Source: Olavius algarvensis Delta 4 endosymbiont (GTDB lineage Bacteria; Desulfobacterota; Desulfobacteria; Desulfobacterales; CAJINA01). From it: a DNA stretch of 64,000 bases. Under the pieces are notes generated by a model that was given only the letters and a program-made list of their open reading frames with translations, did no database searches and was not told the origin of the DNA. Of this stretch, positions 26,254 to 34,689 are shown piece by piece. Positions within the stretch are counted from its first letter, which is position 1; every line of letters begins with the position of its first letter. Position numbers and translations under genes: made by a program. The stretch is from contig CAJINA010000176.1 in the NCBI GenBank assembly GCA_905176665.1, positions 1 to 64,000 of the forward strand, in the 5' to 3' direction.

Positions 26254-27240
26254 ATGTTTCCGCAAAGAATTCTGGGCAAAGACGGCCCGGCCGTTAGCGC
26301 AATCGGTTACGGGGCTATGGGGTTGGAGGGATACTACGGTGCTGCCGACGAAGATGTTGCCGTTGCGGTCCTACAGCATGTCCTTGATGCCGGCTGTACA
26401 TTCATTGATACTGCCGATGCCTATGGGAATGGACACAATGAAGCGCTTATCGGGCGTGCCTTGGGAGATCGCCAGAAGGAAGTCTTTGTCGCTACCAAAT
26501 TCGGCATTGTGTTTGACGAAGGCCAGACAGGGACCGACGTGCCGACCGGTTGGGGCTTTTCCCTGCCTGTAAACGGCATGGCAACGTATGTACGGCACAG
26601 CCTGGAGGGCAGTCTGCGCCGGTTGGGGACCGATTGTCTGGATTTGTGGTATCTGCATTTTCCTGATCCGGCCACCCCCATTGAAGAGACTGTCGGCGCC
26701 ATGGCGGCCGCTGTCGAGGAAGGCAAGGCCCGCTACCTGGGGCTGAGCAACGTCACCGCCGAGCAGGTGCGCAGGGCGCACGGTGTCCATCCTATCGCCG
26801 CCGTTCAGTTCGAGTATTCCCTCTGGCGCCGTGAGGCCGAGACCGAACTGCTGCCGACCTTGCGTGAACTGGGCATTGCCCTGGTACCCTGGTCACCGCT
26901 GGGCAGCGGGTTTTTGACCGGAACCGTAGATACCCTGGCTGCCGAAGATTTCCGCAAAAACAATCCGCGCTATCAGGGCCAGAATTTCGCAACCAACCAG
27001 GAACGGTTTGCCCCGCTGCTGTCCATCGCAAAAGATTGCGGTATTACACCGGCCCAACTTTCCCTGGCGTGGCTGCTGCATCAAGGTGACGATATCATCC
27101 CTATCCCGGGAACCCGCAAAAAAGAACGCGTGACCGAGAACCTACAAGCGGCTGACGTGCCCCTCGACCCGGCTACCGTTGCCAAAATAGCCGAACTGGC
27201 CGCACCTGGCCTGGCTGAAGGGGCCCCTTTGTTGGCTTGA
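26254..27240 (+). CDS. Aldo-keto reductase
   Basis: 328 aa (beta/alpha)8 NADPH-dependent oxidoreductase that reduces aldehydes or ketones. The catalytic tetrad is present: Asp in FIDTADAYGNGHNE, Tyr of the same segment, Lys in VATKFG, and His in LDLWYLHFPDP. The C-terminal NADP-binding stretch IPIPGTRKKERVTENL is clear. ATG start with AAAGGAG. Controlled by the adjacent MarR, judging by the operator pair. An electrophile or aldehyde defence role is an inference. Confidence 0.93.
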   Translation: MFPQRILGKDGPAVSAIGYGAMGLEGYYGAADEDVAVAVLQHVLDAGCTFIDTADAYGNGHNEALIGRALGDRQKEVFVATKFGIVFDEGQTGTDVPTGWGFSLPVNGMATYVRHSLEGSLRRLGTDCLDLWYLHFPDPATPIEETVGAMAAAVEEGKARYLGLSNVTAEQVRRAHGVHPIAAVQFEYSLWRREAETELLPTLRELGIALVPWSPLGSGFLTGTVDTLAAEDFRKNNPRYQGQNFATNQERFAPLLSIAKDCGITPAQLSLAWLLHQGDDIIPIPGTRKKERVTENLQAADVPLDPATVAKIAELAAPGLAEGAPLLA

Positions 27241-27270
27241 GCTAAAATCCTATATTTGAGATAGCCCCTA
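27241..27270 (+). repeat. Solo end of the hairpin/TIR element family
   Basis: TATTTGAGATAGCCCCTA at 27253-27270 matches the right terminus of the family (TTTTTGAGATAGCTTCTA) at 14 of 18 bases and is preceded by the family's CnAAAATCC block. No left half is present. It starts immediately after an aldo-keto reductase stop codon. Confidence 0.45.
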
Positions 27271-27315
27271 GCAGTAAAGCAACGTCTTTCTTATTTAAAC
27301 ATAAGGAGAAAACAG

Positions 27316-27879
27316 ATGAAACCGATCGGACCTGTGAATGCCCTTTACCCCATGCCTACGACGCTGGTAGGCGTCACTGTGAACGACAAGCCGAACTTTC
27401 TGGCAGTGGCCCATGTGGGCATCCTTAACCACGGCACTCCCCAGTATCTGTCTATCGGTCTGGGCAAGGTGCACTATTCCAATGCCGGCCTCCTGGACAA
27501 CCGGACGTTCAGCATCTGTCTGCCGTCTGAAGACCTCATGGTGGAAACAGACTATTGCGGGATCATGACCGGTAAAAAGACGGACAAGGCCGCCCTGTTC
27601 GATGTCTTCTATGGTGAGTTGGGAACCGCGCCCATGATTCGCCAATGCCCGGTCAACATGGAAATGAAATTGCACGACGTTTTGGACTTCAAGACCCACG
27701 ACATCTTTATCGGCGAACTGGTGGAAACCTATGCCGATGAAAATGTGCTCACCGACGGCAAGGTGGATGTCTCCAGACTGCGGCCCTTGCTGTTCGACAT
27801 GGCCAGCGTGAAATATTGGCGCCTGGGGCCATCGATTGGCAACTGTTGGAGTGCAGGCAAAGCACTCAAAAGAAAATAA
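27316..27879 (+). CDS. Flavin reductase-domain protein (flavoredoxin-like)
   Basis: 187 aa with the FMN-binding split-barrel pattern of flavoredoxins: YPMPTTLVGVTVNDKPNFLAVAHVG at the start and the ICLPSEDLMVETDYCGIMTGKKTDK segment. Such proteins bind FMN and transfer electrons or reduce flavin. ATG start with AAGGAG. Same strand and 75 bp after the aldo-keto reductase, so probably in the MarR-controlled unit. Confidence 0.85.
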   Translation: MKPIGPVNALYPMPTTLVGVTVNDKPNFLAVAHVGILNHGTPQYLSIGLGKVHYSNAGLLDNRTFSICLPSEDLMVETDYCGIMTGKKTDKAALFDVFYGELGTAPMIRQCPVNMEMKLHDVLDFKTHDIFIGELVETYADENVLTDGKVDVSRLRPLLFDMASVKYWRLGPSIGNCWSAGKALKRK

Positions 27880-28072
27880 GCAGATCGTTGCGGTCCAATC
27901 CAGCCGGATGTTCAAGGACGCCGCTCAGCGTTTTGTCCGGTTCTCTGCAGCGGCGATCCTGGGCCGCATGTCAGGTTGCATCTTTTGTGTGTCTTTCAAC
28001 AAACAGGTCTACTGAATCCAAATTTCCCCGAATCGATCCAAATGACCCTTTTAATAACCGGAGGCATTCCAT

Positions 28073-28693
28073 ATGGAATTACACGTATATCTTGCATTCG
28101 TTATCGCCACGGCCATCATGATTGCACTGCCCGGACCCAGCGTGCTCCTGACCGTTGCCCATAGTATTTCATTCGGCTGGCGACCGGCTTTATCCACGGT
28201 CAGTGGAGAGACAGCGGGCATTGCCGTTCAACTTATAGTTGCCGCCATCAGTCTGACCTCATTGTTAACTGTCGTGGCCGAAGCATTTGAGTGGCTCCGC
28301 TGGGCCGGAGCAGCATATCTTATCTATCTCGGGATCAAGCAGTGGCTTAGCGGCAACGATCACCTGGCGCCTGACACTGCCTCGGTTTCCAAAACGAATC
28401 TATTCGTTCAAGGGTTGGTGATCACGATCCCGAATCCAAAGAGTTTGATCTTTATTGCAGCATTTCTACCGCAATTTATCGATGCAACGCGTCCGCTTGG
28501 GCTGCAATTTGCCATTATTGTTCCGACATTTTTAGTGATCACCTTTGCCGTAACAGCGGTTTGGGCCTTGGTCGCCGGAAACGCAAGGGGGGTTTTTAGA
28601 AGCCGGCGAGCTGTTAAAGCAGTCTCGCGGACAGCCGGAGGATTGATGATCATGGCCGGTGTCGGCCTGACGCTTGCTCGCCGCGGTAATTGA
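28073..28693 (+). CDS. LysE/RhtB-family amino-acid exporter
   Basis: 206 aa integral membrane protein with about six hydrophobic segments. The N-terminal signature ALPGPSVLLTVAHSISFGWRPALST with the following GIAVQ segment is typical of RhtB/LysE exporters; later LRWAGAAYLIYLGIKQW and IPNPKSLIFIAAFLPQF are also family motifs. Start ATG with GGAGG. An inserted hairpin element begins two bases after the stop codon. Confidence 0.92.
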   Translation: MELHVYLAFVIATAIMIALPGPSVLLTVAHSISFGWRPALSTVSGETAGIAVQLIVAAISLTSLLTVVAEAFEWLRWAGAAYLIYLGIKQWLSGNDHLAPDTASVSKTNLFVQGLVITIPNPKSLIFIAAFLPQFIDATRPLGLQFAIIVPTFLVITFAVTAVWALVAGNARGVFRSRRAVKAVSRTAGGLMIMAGVGLTLARRGN

Positions 28694-28694
28694 T

Positions 28695-28869
28695 TAGAAG
28701 CCATCTCAAAAAAGTCTTTTAGCCCAAACTCGGCGTTGGTCGCTCGCTTCAAATCATCGAAACACTACAGTATTTACCACGCAAGGCATTGGCTGCGCTG
28801 GCACCTCCGGGATAAATCTCGCGGTCGCCTTGATTTTGAACCAAAATTCGATTTTTGAGATAGCTTCTA
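28695..28869. mobile_element. Hairpin/TIR element A (MITE-like)
   Basis: 175 bp bounded by TAGAAGCCATCTCAAAAA and its inverted copy TTTTTGAGATAGCTTCTA (17/18). Inside are family blocks: a CCCAAACTCGGCGTTGG type sequence, CGAAACACTACAGTATT, and TTGAACCAAAATTCG. The block 28776-28810 is shared with element D (51349-51383) with one mismatch in 35 bases. It has no coding capacity. It sits directly behind the RhtB stop codon. Confidence 0.75.
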
Positions 28870-29153
28870 TCAAAGCCCACCAAGAACTGGCCAGATCATT
28901 TCATGATCGATGGAACCATGGCATAACCTTCTGTAATTATATAAAATTAATTGGTTTTTTGGATGCCTGCTGAAACCGGTAACCGAGGACCGTGTTTAAA
29001 TTCTGAAAAAAACCGGTGGTTGGACACAAGAAATGGTATAGAGTGAATAACTCAAAAATATTTCCACCTTAAGGGTGCCGGTCGAATTCTCACCTATCAC
29101 AGATCGGCATCCTGAACGGTTACCACACCGGTCAGAACAGGAGGACCCCACGC
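28870..29153. other. AT-rich spacer before aldo-keto reductase pseudogene
   Basis: 284 bases with no gene that I can support. A GGAGGA-type ribosome site lies at 29140-29146 ahead of the following frame. No clear promoter was identified. Confidence 0.5.
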
Positions 29154-30182
29154 ATGCAGTATAGACGCTTAGGCCGTTCCGGTTTGATGGTCTCCGGCTT
29201 AACGCTGGGCACCATGAATTTTGGTGGTCCCACCGACGATGCCACTGCATTTAAAATGATCGACATGGCCCTTGATCAGGGCATCAATATTCTGGATTGC
29301 GCCAATGTTTACCGCGACGGGGCCAGCGAGAAAGTCCTGGGCAAGGCCCTGGCGCGTGACGGCAAGCGGGAAAAGGTGCTGTTGACCTCCAAAGCCTTTT
29401 TACCAACCGGCACCGCCCCCAATACCAGCGGCAACAATCGCCACAATTTAATCAACAGCTGCCTGGCCAGCCTCAAGCGCCTGCAGTGCGACTAACTCGA
29501 TATCTTTTTTCTGCATCGGACCGACTGGGACGTGCCCCAGGAAGAGACCCTGTCAGCACTGGATTACCTTTTAAATCGGGGGTATATCCGCCATGTGGCC
29601 TGTTCCACCCACCCGGCCTGGCGCACCGTCGAGGCCCTGCACATCGCCGACCGGAAAAATTACCCGAAATTTATTTGCGAGCAGCCGCCCTACAGCCTGC
29701 TGGACCGACGCATTGAAAATGACATTGTGCCCATGTGCCAGGCCTATGATCTGGGCCTTATGACCTGGTCGCCCCTGGCGCAAGGTGTTCTGGCCGGCCG
29801 ATACCAGGCGCAAGACGCCTTTCCCGACGGCAGCCGGGCCTCCCAAAAAAGCATCTATGCCGAGCGGGTGACGGACCGGGGCATCCACATCTCCCAACTG
29901 GTGAGCGAACGAGCCCTGGCCGGCGGGCAAACAGCTACTGCGCTGGCCGTAGCCTGGATTCTCCACCAGCCCGCCATTAGCTCAGTTATTATTGGCCCGC
30001 GTACGCCGGCCCACCTGGAAGATCTGCTCAGAGCCGACGATATCCGGCTGTCGCCGGATGATCTGGCCTGGTTCGACACCCTGGTGCCGCCGGGCACCTT
30101 TGTTTCCGACCACTTCAACACGGCCGGCTGGCGGCCCGATGCGCCCGACGGTCTATTGACCCGCTGGGACGATGCCGAATAG
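29154..30182 (+). pseudogene. Aldo-keto reductase broken by an in-frame TAA
   Basis: Full-length aldo-keto reductase sequence (about 342 codons) interrupted by one TAA at 29493-29495. Both halves are in the same frame and align end to end: RLQCD-stop-LDIFFLHRTDW matches the family pattern D-Y-I/L-D-L/I-x-x-x-H, so the lost residue is probably Tyr (TAT or TAC to TAA). The catalytic Asp (NILDCANVY), Lys (LTSKAF) and His (FLHR) and the C-terminal SSVIIGPRT motif remain. A single recent nonsense change or a sequence error would explain it. TAA is not a known recoding codon in bacteria. Confidence 0.85.
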
Positions 30183-30355
30183 TCCGCCTGTTTCATGAAA
30201 TTATCCCAATTATTTAATTTTATTAAAAATAATCAGACACTTAAAGTCCAATCGCAGTATGAATATTGGGCGACACTTTGTAATCTGGGCGTATTTGTAC
30301 AAGCATAGAAAAATTTTCATGAAATATTCGAAATAGCAGGAAAAACCCTCGTGAG

Positions 30356-30384
30356 TTGACAATATCCGGTGCACTTAGTATTTG
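30356..30384 (+). promoter_or_regulatory. Candidate promoter of trkA
   Basis: A perfect TTGACA at 30356-30361, a 17-base spacer, and TATTTG at 30379-30384, about 85 bases before the trkA start in an AT-rich region. Confidence 0.5.
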
Positions 30385-30469
30385 ATGCGTGGCAACCGGA
30401 AAACAGTCCGGCCCGGGGCCGTGATCTGTATTCCGGCTGAATGTACTAAGGGAGATCGTAGCGGAACTC

Positions 30470-31876
30470 ATGTTTGGTAAGAAAGCAAAGCTGGCGGAAA
30501 AAATTCTGATCCTGGGGCTCGGCGGTGTCGGTTACTACCTGGCCAAACGTCTGGTTCACGAGGGCTACCTCGTGACGGTCATCGAGGCCAACAACCAGCT
30601 GATTCGGCAGGCCGATGGAGAAATCGATGCCCGTTTGATCCAGGGCAACGCCATGAGCATTGCCGCGTGGAAAGAGGCCGACGGCGGCCAGATGGACTGC
30701 CTGATCGCCGTCACGGACAATGATGCGGTGAACATGATGGCGGCCATGATCGCGGACCGCTTTGGGATCCAGCGTAAAATCGCCCGGGTCCGCTCCCGGG
30801 AATTCGACAGCGCCAACTCAATCCTCAGTGCCGAGGACTTGAAGATCGACCTGGTGATCCATCCCGAGGAACTGACCGCGCGCGAGATCGAGCGGCTGAT
30901 TAAACTACGGGCCGGTAACGACATCCTGGATATCGCCCAGGGGCAGATCCAGCTACTGGCCACCCGTATTCACAAGACATCGCCGTTGGCGTTCAGCATG
31001 CTCAAGGAGATTTCACGCAAACACCAGGATTTTCCATTCCGGGTAGTGGCCATTGCCCGGGGCATCACCACCATCATCCCGGGCGGCAACCACCAGATCC
31101 TGCCCCAGGACCAAGTCTATATTATGGCCGGCAGTGAAGACCTGTCACGCCTGATGGATCTGGCCGGTGTCAAACAGCAGCGGCGTCACCGGGTCATGAT
31201 TCTCGGCGGTGGCCTGGTTGGCAGCCGGGTGGCCGAGCTGTTGGAAGACGGTGTGTCGGTGCGCTTAATAGAACAGGATGAAACCTGGGCCCAGGAACTG
31301 TCCCATCGGCTTAAAAAGACAGAGGTGCTGCACGGGGACGGCTCGGATGCCAACGTGCTGACCGCCGCCGGCCTGTTGGACATGGATACCTTGGTAACGG
31401 CTACCGGGGACAATGAAACCAACATCATGAGCAGCCTGCTGGCCAAGCATCTGATGAACGGCAACCGGGGGGAGGGCGCCCACCAGTTGGGCAAGTCCAT
31501 TGCCCTGGTCAACAAAGAGGATTACCTGGTGCTGGCGGCGACCATGGGCGCCGATCTCGCCCTGAACAAGAAAATCCTGGCCGGTAATGAAATCCTCAAG
31601 TTTATCCGCCGCGGCGAATTGCTCTCAGTGGCCCACCTGCACGGCTTCGATGCCGAGGTGGTCGAACTGGTGGCCGCGCCCGGCTCCCCAATTACCCGCA
31701 AACCCCTATCCAAGCTTGACCCCATCTATTACGGCAAAATCATTATTGGTGGGATTTACCGCGATGACCGCTGGCAGATCGCCGTAGGCGACACCCATAT
31801 CCTGGACAACGAACGGGTTATTGTGGTCTGTACGTCGATGCATCTAAAAGATGTCCAGCGACTCTTCCTCGCCTAA
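30470..31876 (+). CDS. trkA: Trk potassium uptake NAD-binding protein TrkA
   Basis: 468 aa with two RCK repeats, each a Rossmann (TrkA-N) plus TrkA-C domain. The dinucleotide sites are LILGLGGVGYYLAKRL near residue 13 and VMILGGGLVGSRVAEL near 242. It is a peripheral regulatory subunit that gates the membrane subunit TrkH, encoded convergently just downstream. ATG start. Element F begins inside the TAA stop codon. Confidence 0.95.
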   Translation: MFGKKAKLAEKILILGLGGVGYYLAKRLVHEGYLVTVIEANNQLIRQADGEIDARLIQGNAMSIAAWKEADGGQMDCLIAVTDNDAVNMMAAMIADRFGIQRKIARVRSREFDSANSILSAEDLKIDLVIHPEELTAREIERLIKLRAGNDILDIAQGQIQLLATRIHKTSPLAFSMLKEISRKHQDFPFRVVAIARGITTIIPGGNHQILPQDQVYIMAGSEDLSRLMDLAGVKQQRRHRVMILGGGLVGSRVAELLEDGVSVRLIEQDETWAQELSHRLKKTEVLHGDGSDANVLTAAGLLDMDTLVTATGDNETNIMSSLLAKHLMNGNRGEGAHQLGKSIALVNKEDYLVLAATMGADLALNKKILAGNEILKFIRRGELLSVAHLHGFDAEVVELVAAPGSPITRKPLSKLDPIYYGKIIIGGIYRDDRWQIAVGDTHILDNERVIVVCTSMHLKDVQRLFLA

Positions 31877-32020
31877 TGTCCGCTTACAAGCGGCATCTTT
31901 TGGCCCATAGCGGCGTTTTCACTCTTGTGAGATCCTCAACATAGCATCTGCTATGCCTGCGGTCTCAAAAGTGCTCAAGCCTTGTTTTGAACCAAAATCT
32001 ACCGTTTGTAAACGGACATT
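31875..32020. mobile_element. Hairpin/TIR element F (divergent ends)
   Basis: 146 bp with inverted ends AATGTCCGCTTACAAGCGG (31875-31893) and CCGTTTGTAAACGGACATT (32002-32020), 17/19 complementary. The interior shares TTTTGGCCCA, CGGCGTT, GATCCTC and TTGAACCAAAAT blocks with the TAGAAGCC family, so it looks like a subfamily with replaced termini. Its first two bases are the last two of the trkA stop codon. Confidence 0.65.
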
Positions 32021-32091
32021 GAGAAGTGGTTTCAAAGCTCTCCTCGCACTCAATCTCGGCGTTGGACCGAACCTATTTATCTGACAATACT
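32021..32091. repeat. Fragment of the hairpin element family
   Basis: It contains CAATCTCGGCGTTGGACCGA, a conserved interior block of the family, preceded by GAGAAGTGGTTTCAAA which resembles a degenerate terminus. It is wedged between elements F and B, implying repeated insertion in the same trkA-trkH gap. Confidence 0.45.
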
Positions 32092-32237
32092 TAGAAGCCA
32101 TTTAAAAATTGAATATTGGTTCAAGATCAAGGCGAGCACGACATTCAAACCGGAGTAATATTGATAATATTTCGAGGATTTGAATGTCGTGCTCAACGCC
32201 GAGATTGGGCCAAAAGGCCATTTTTAAATGGCTTCTA
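32092..32237. mobile_element. Hairpin/TIR element B (perfect ends)
   Basis: 146 bp with perfect 18-base inverted ends TAGAAGCCATTTAAAAAT / ATTTTTAAATGGCTTCTA, plus an internal perfect 16-base inverted pair GAGCACGACATTCAAA (32134-32149) / TTTGAATGTCGTGCTC (32180-32195). Most of the element can fold into one hairpin. Its right end supplies the TAG stop codon of trkH on the minus strand (32235-32237). Confidence 0.8.
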
Positions 32238-33692
32238 GCGTTTCCAAAAGGAAGGGTAGAATATAACCAGCGCGGAAAATATTTCCAGCCGGCCGACCAG
32301 CATCATGTAGGCTAAAAACCATTTGCCCATATCGGAAATGTGGGCGTAATTCTTGGCCGGACCCACCGTACCGAAGCCCGGACCGATATTCATGAGGGAG
32401 GCGATGACGCTACTCAGGCCACTCACATAATCCATTTCATCCACCAGCACCATAAAACAGCCGCCCGCCAGGATCAGGAACATATTCACGATAAAATAAC
32501 AGATGGCGAGATCGACGATGATGCGTTCGACCGGCCGGCCGTTGAGCCTGATCGAGATGACCGACATGGGTTGAAAGAAAATCTTTTTGATAGAGGCCAC
32601 CATGTATTTCCAGATGAGCACGTAATGGACCACCTTGATCCCGCTGGTGGTCGATCCGGCGCAGGCTCCGATAAAGCAGGCCGCAAAGATAAACATCTGC
32701 GCGGCCTGGGGCCACAGTTCATAATCAGCCGTGGTGAAGCCGGTGGTGGTCAGGATGGCCATGATTTGGAAGGTGCCGTAGCGCAGGGCATCCGCAAAAT
32801 TGTCATACGTATTATTCTGCAACAGGATCCAGGTTGTAAATCCGCAAAAAAAGAGCAGAAACCCCACATACCAACGAAATTCTGTGTTGATCCGGATGGC
32901 CTCCCAATTGCCTCGCAGCATATGGAAAAACAGCATAAAGGTCATGCCGCCGAGGAACATGAACACAATGATGACCCAGTCGAAATAGGCACTGTTGTAA
33001 TGGCCGATGCTCAGGTTTTTGGGTGAATAGCCTGAGGTCGAAACCGTGCCGAAGGCGTGGCACAAACTCTCGAACAGGGACATGCCGCCGGCACACAACA
33101 AAAGGGTCTGAGCCAGGTTCAGGGCCAGGTAAATGCCCCAGAGCCAGATCATGGTGTCCCGATTGCGGGCCAGAAATTTTTCTTTGGTAATGACCTGCCC
33201 GGGACTCGATTCCGCCCGGAAAAGACGCAGGCCGCCCATGCCGTGGGGCAGGAAGATGATAGTCAGGGTCAAAAAGCCCATACCGCCGAGCAAGTGGGTT
33301 TCACTGCGCCAGAATAGCAGGCCCTTGGGCACAACCTCGATGTCCGTGAGGATGGTGGCGCCGCTGGTCGTATACCCGGACATCATTTCAAAAAAGGCGT
33401 CCGTAAACGACGGGATGGAGCCGTGGATCATAAACGGTAGGGCGGAAACGGCCGAGATCATGATCCAGCCGAATACCGCGATGAAGAAGCCATCTTTTAA
33501 ATTAAGATCATGGTGTTTACGAAATCCCCGCCAAAGCGGCAGGCCGACAGCCAGGGTAACCAAAGCGGAGATAGCCAGGGCCGCAAAATCGCCTTCATTG
33601 TAATAGAGGGAGAAAACCAGGGGGAGGGCCATGGAGCAGCCCGTCACCATCAGGAGGGTTCCCAGGACGTATATGATCGATGCGTAATTCAT
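32235..33692 (-). CDS. trkH: Trk potassium uptake membrane protein TrkH
   Basis: 485 aa, the usual TrkH/KtrB length, with about ten membrane segments and pore-loop motifs (SGYTTSGATI, TVSTSGYSP, TTTGFTTADYELWP, GACAGSTTSGIK). Together with TrkA it forms the K+ uptake system. The last codons are NPSFWKR-type, followed by a TAG that belongs to the end of element B, so insertion may have replaced the original stop. Confidence 0.95.
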   Translation of the reverse strand: MNYASIIYVLGTLLMVTGCSMALPLVFSLYYNEGDFAALAISALVTLAVGLPLWRGFRKHHDLNLKDGFFIAVFGWIMISAVSALPFMIHGSIPSFTDAFFEMMSGYTTSGATILTDIEVVPKGLLFWRSETHLLGGMGFLTLTIIFLPHGMGGLRLFRAESSPGQVITKEKFLARNRDTMIWLWGIYLALNLAQTLLLCAGGMSLFESLCHAFGTVSTSGYSPKNLSIGHYNSAYFDWVIIVFMFLGGMTFMLFFHMLRGNWEAIRINTEFRWYVGFLLFFCGFTTWILLQNNTYDNFADALRYGTFQIMAILTTTGFTTADYELWPQAAQMFIFAACFIGACAGSTTSGIKVVHYVLIWKYMVASIKKIFFQPMSVISIRLNGRPVERIIVDLAICYFIVNMFLILAGGCFMVLVDEMDYVSGLSSVIASLMNIGPGFGTVGPAKNYAHISDMGKWFLAYMMLVGRLEIFSALVIFYPSFWKR

Positions 33693-33878
33693 AGGATTGC
33701 CGCCAAGCCACGGGCGCCGAAGTCAATTAGAACGGCCCTATCTTTATAATGAAACAACGAAATCTGCAATACGTTTGATCCGGAGGTTGTAATCGCTATT
33801 CGAAAAACGTCGCCAACGCCTTTAGCGCCAAATTATTATTCATGTAAACAGTGACTTAACACATAGATTAAAAAACGC

Positions 33879-33907
33879 TTGACATTTCGTGCGTCTCTTT
33901 CTACATT
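33879..33907 (+). promoter_or_regulatory. Promoter of the tetR/SCP2 operon
   Basis: A perfect TTGACA at 33879-33884, a 17-base spacer, and TACATT at 33902-33907 (4/6). The operator palindrome starts in the -10 box, the classic layout for a TetR autorepressor. Confidence 0.75.
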
Positions 33908-33933
33908 TATACCGACCAACTGGTCGGTATAAA
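33906..33933 (+). promoter_or_regulatory. TetR operator (28-bp palindrome)
   Basis: A perfect inverted repeat: TTTATACCGACCA, a 2-base centre, then the exact complement TGGTCGGTATAAA. A further half-site TGGTCGGTA lies at 33941-33949 and a looser GACCGG at 33954-33959. It almost certainly binds the TetR protein encoded 127 bases downstream. Confidence 0.85.
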
Positions 33934-34059
33934 GTATAGTTGGTCGGTAAATAGACCGGTTGTCCGGTAGATATTTTTACAGCAGCGCTCCACCCAGCCC
34001 CGGCGACCTGTGCAATACATTTTCCACCTTCCATCGAGAAGGTACCAAAGGAAAACACA

Positions 34060-34671
34060 ATGCCCCCGATTCCAGAATTAGAAGCCATTCGAAAGTCACA
34101 GATTTTACAGGCGGCCCTGCGAACGATCGCAGCCAACGGATGCGCCAATGTGACCATGGCGGATATCTGCAAGGCGGCCGGCCTATCCAAAGGCGGCCTG
34201 AACCACTATTACAAGTCTAAGCGTGACCTCTTCCTGGCGGCGTTCGGGGCGTTTTTCCAGCAGATATTCCAGCGGTCAGGGGAGACCATGGCTGAACATG
34301 CCGACCCGCTCGACAAGATCCTCTCGTTTGAATGGCTATACACTGCCGACGACCCGGATGCCGTACTGGGATATCCGGTCCTATTTGATTTCATGTCCAT
34401 TGTCGTCCACGACGAAGCCTATCAACAACTGTTTCATGAATGGGTCAAAAACTGGCTCACCCTGCTTAAGGAGGCCATTGAAGAAGGAAATGCGAGCGGC
34501 CGCTTTAAAGGTATCGATCCAGAACCGGCCGCCAAAGGCATCTCGGCCATTTACCAGGGCATCGCCACACGTTGGTTCCTGGCGCCCGAACTGCATTCGA
34601 CCCGCTGGGCGGTCGACACCATGCGGCGTGCCATAATCGGGCTGCTCGACTCTTACCAACAAGAAACCTAA
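34060..34671 (+). CDS. TetR/AcrR-family transcriptional regulator
   Basis: 203 aa. The N-terminal TetR helix-turn-helix is clear (ILQAALRTIAANGCANVTMADICKAAGLSKGGLNHYYKSKRDLF, about residues 15-57), followed by a helical ligand-binding domain. ATG start. It heads a run of ten genes that carry SCP2, Fe-S and CoA-ester enzymes, so the effector may be an acyl-CoA or hydrophobic substrate (inference). Autoregulation is supported by the operator in its promoter. Confidence 0.93.
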   Translation: MPPIPELEAIRKSQILQAALRTIAANGCANVTMADICKAAGLSKGGLNHYYKSKRDLFLAAFGAFFQQIFQRSGETMAEHADPLDKILSFEWLYTADDPDAVLGYPVLFDFMSIVVHDEAYQQLFHEWVKNWLTLLKEAIEEGNASGRFKGIDPEPAAKGISAIYQGIATRWFLAPELHSTRWAVDTMRRAIIGLLDSYQQET

Positions 34672-34689
34672 TTAAATAGGGGGAAACAA

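Larger units (their letters stand above)
33693..34059. other. Divergent regulatory region between trkH and tetR
   Basis: 367 bases without a gene. The right part has the tetR promoter (33879-33907) and palindromic operator (33906-33933). No convincing promoter for trkH was picked out on the minus strand. Confidence 0.6.

Noticed and set aside
29493-29495. Recoded stop in the aldo-keto reductase
   Set aside because: TAA is not used for Sec or Pyl; the position is a Tyr in homologues, so nonsense mutation or error is favoured.
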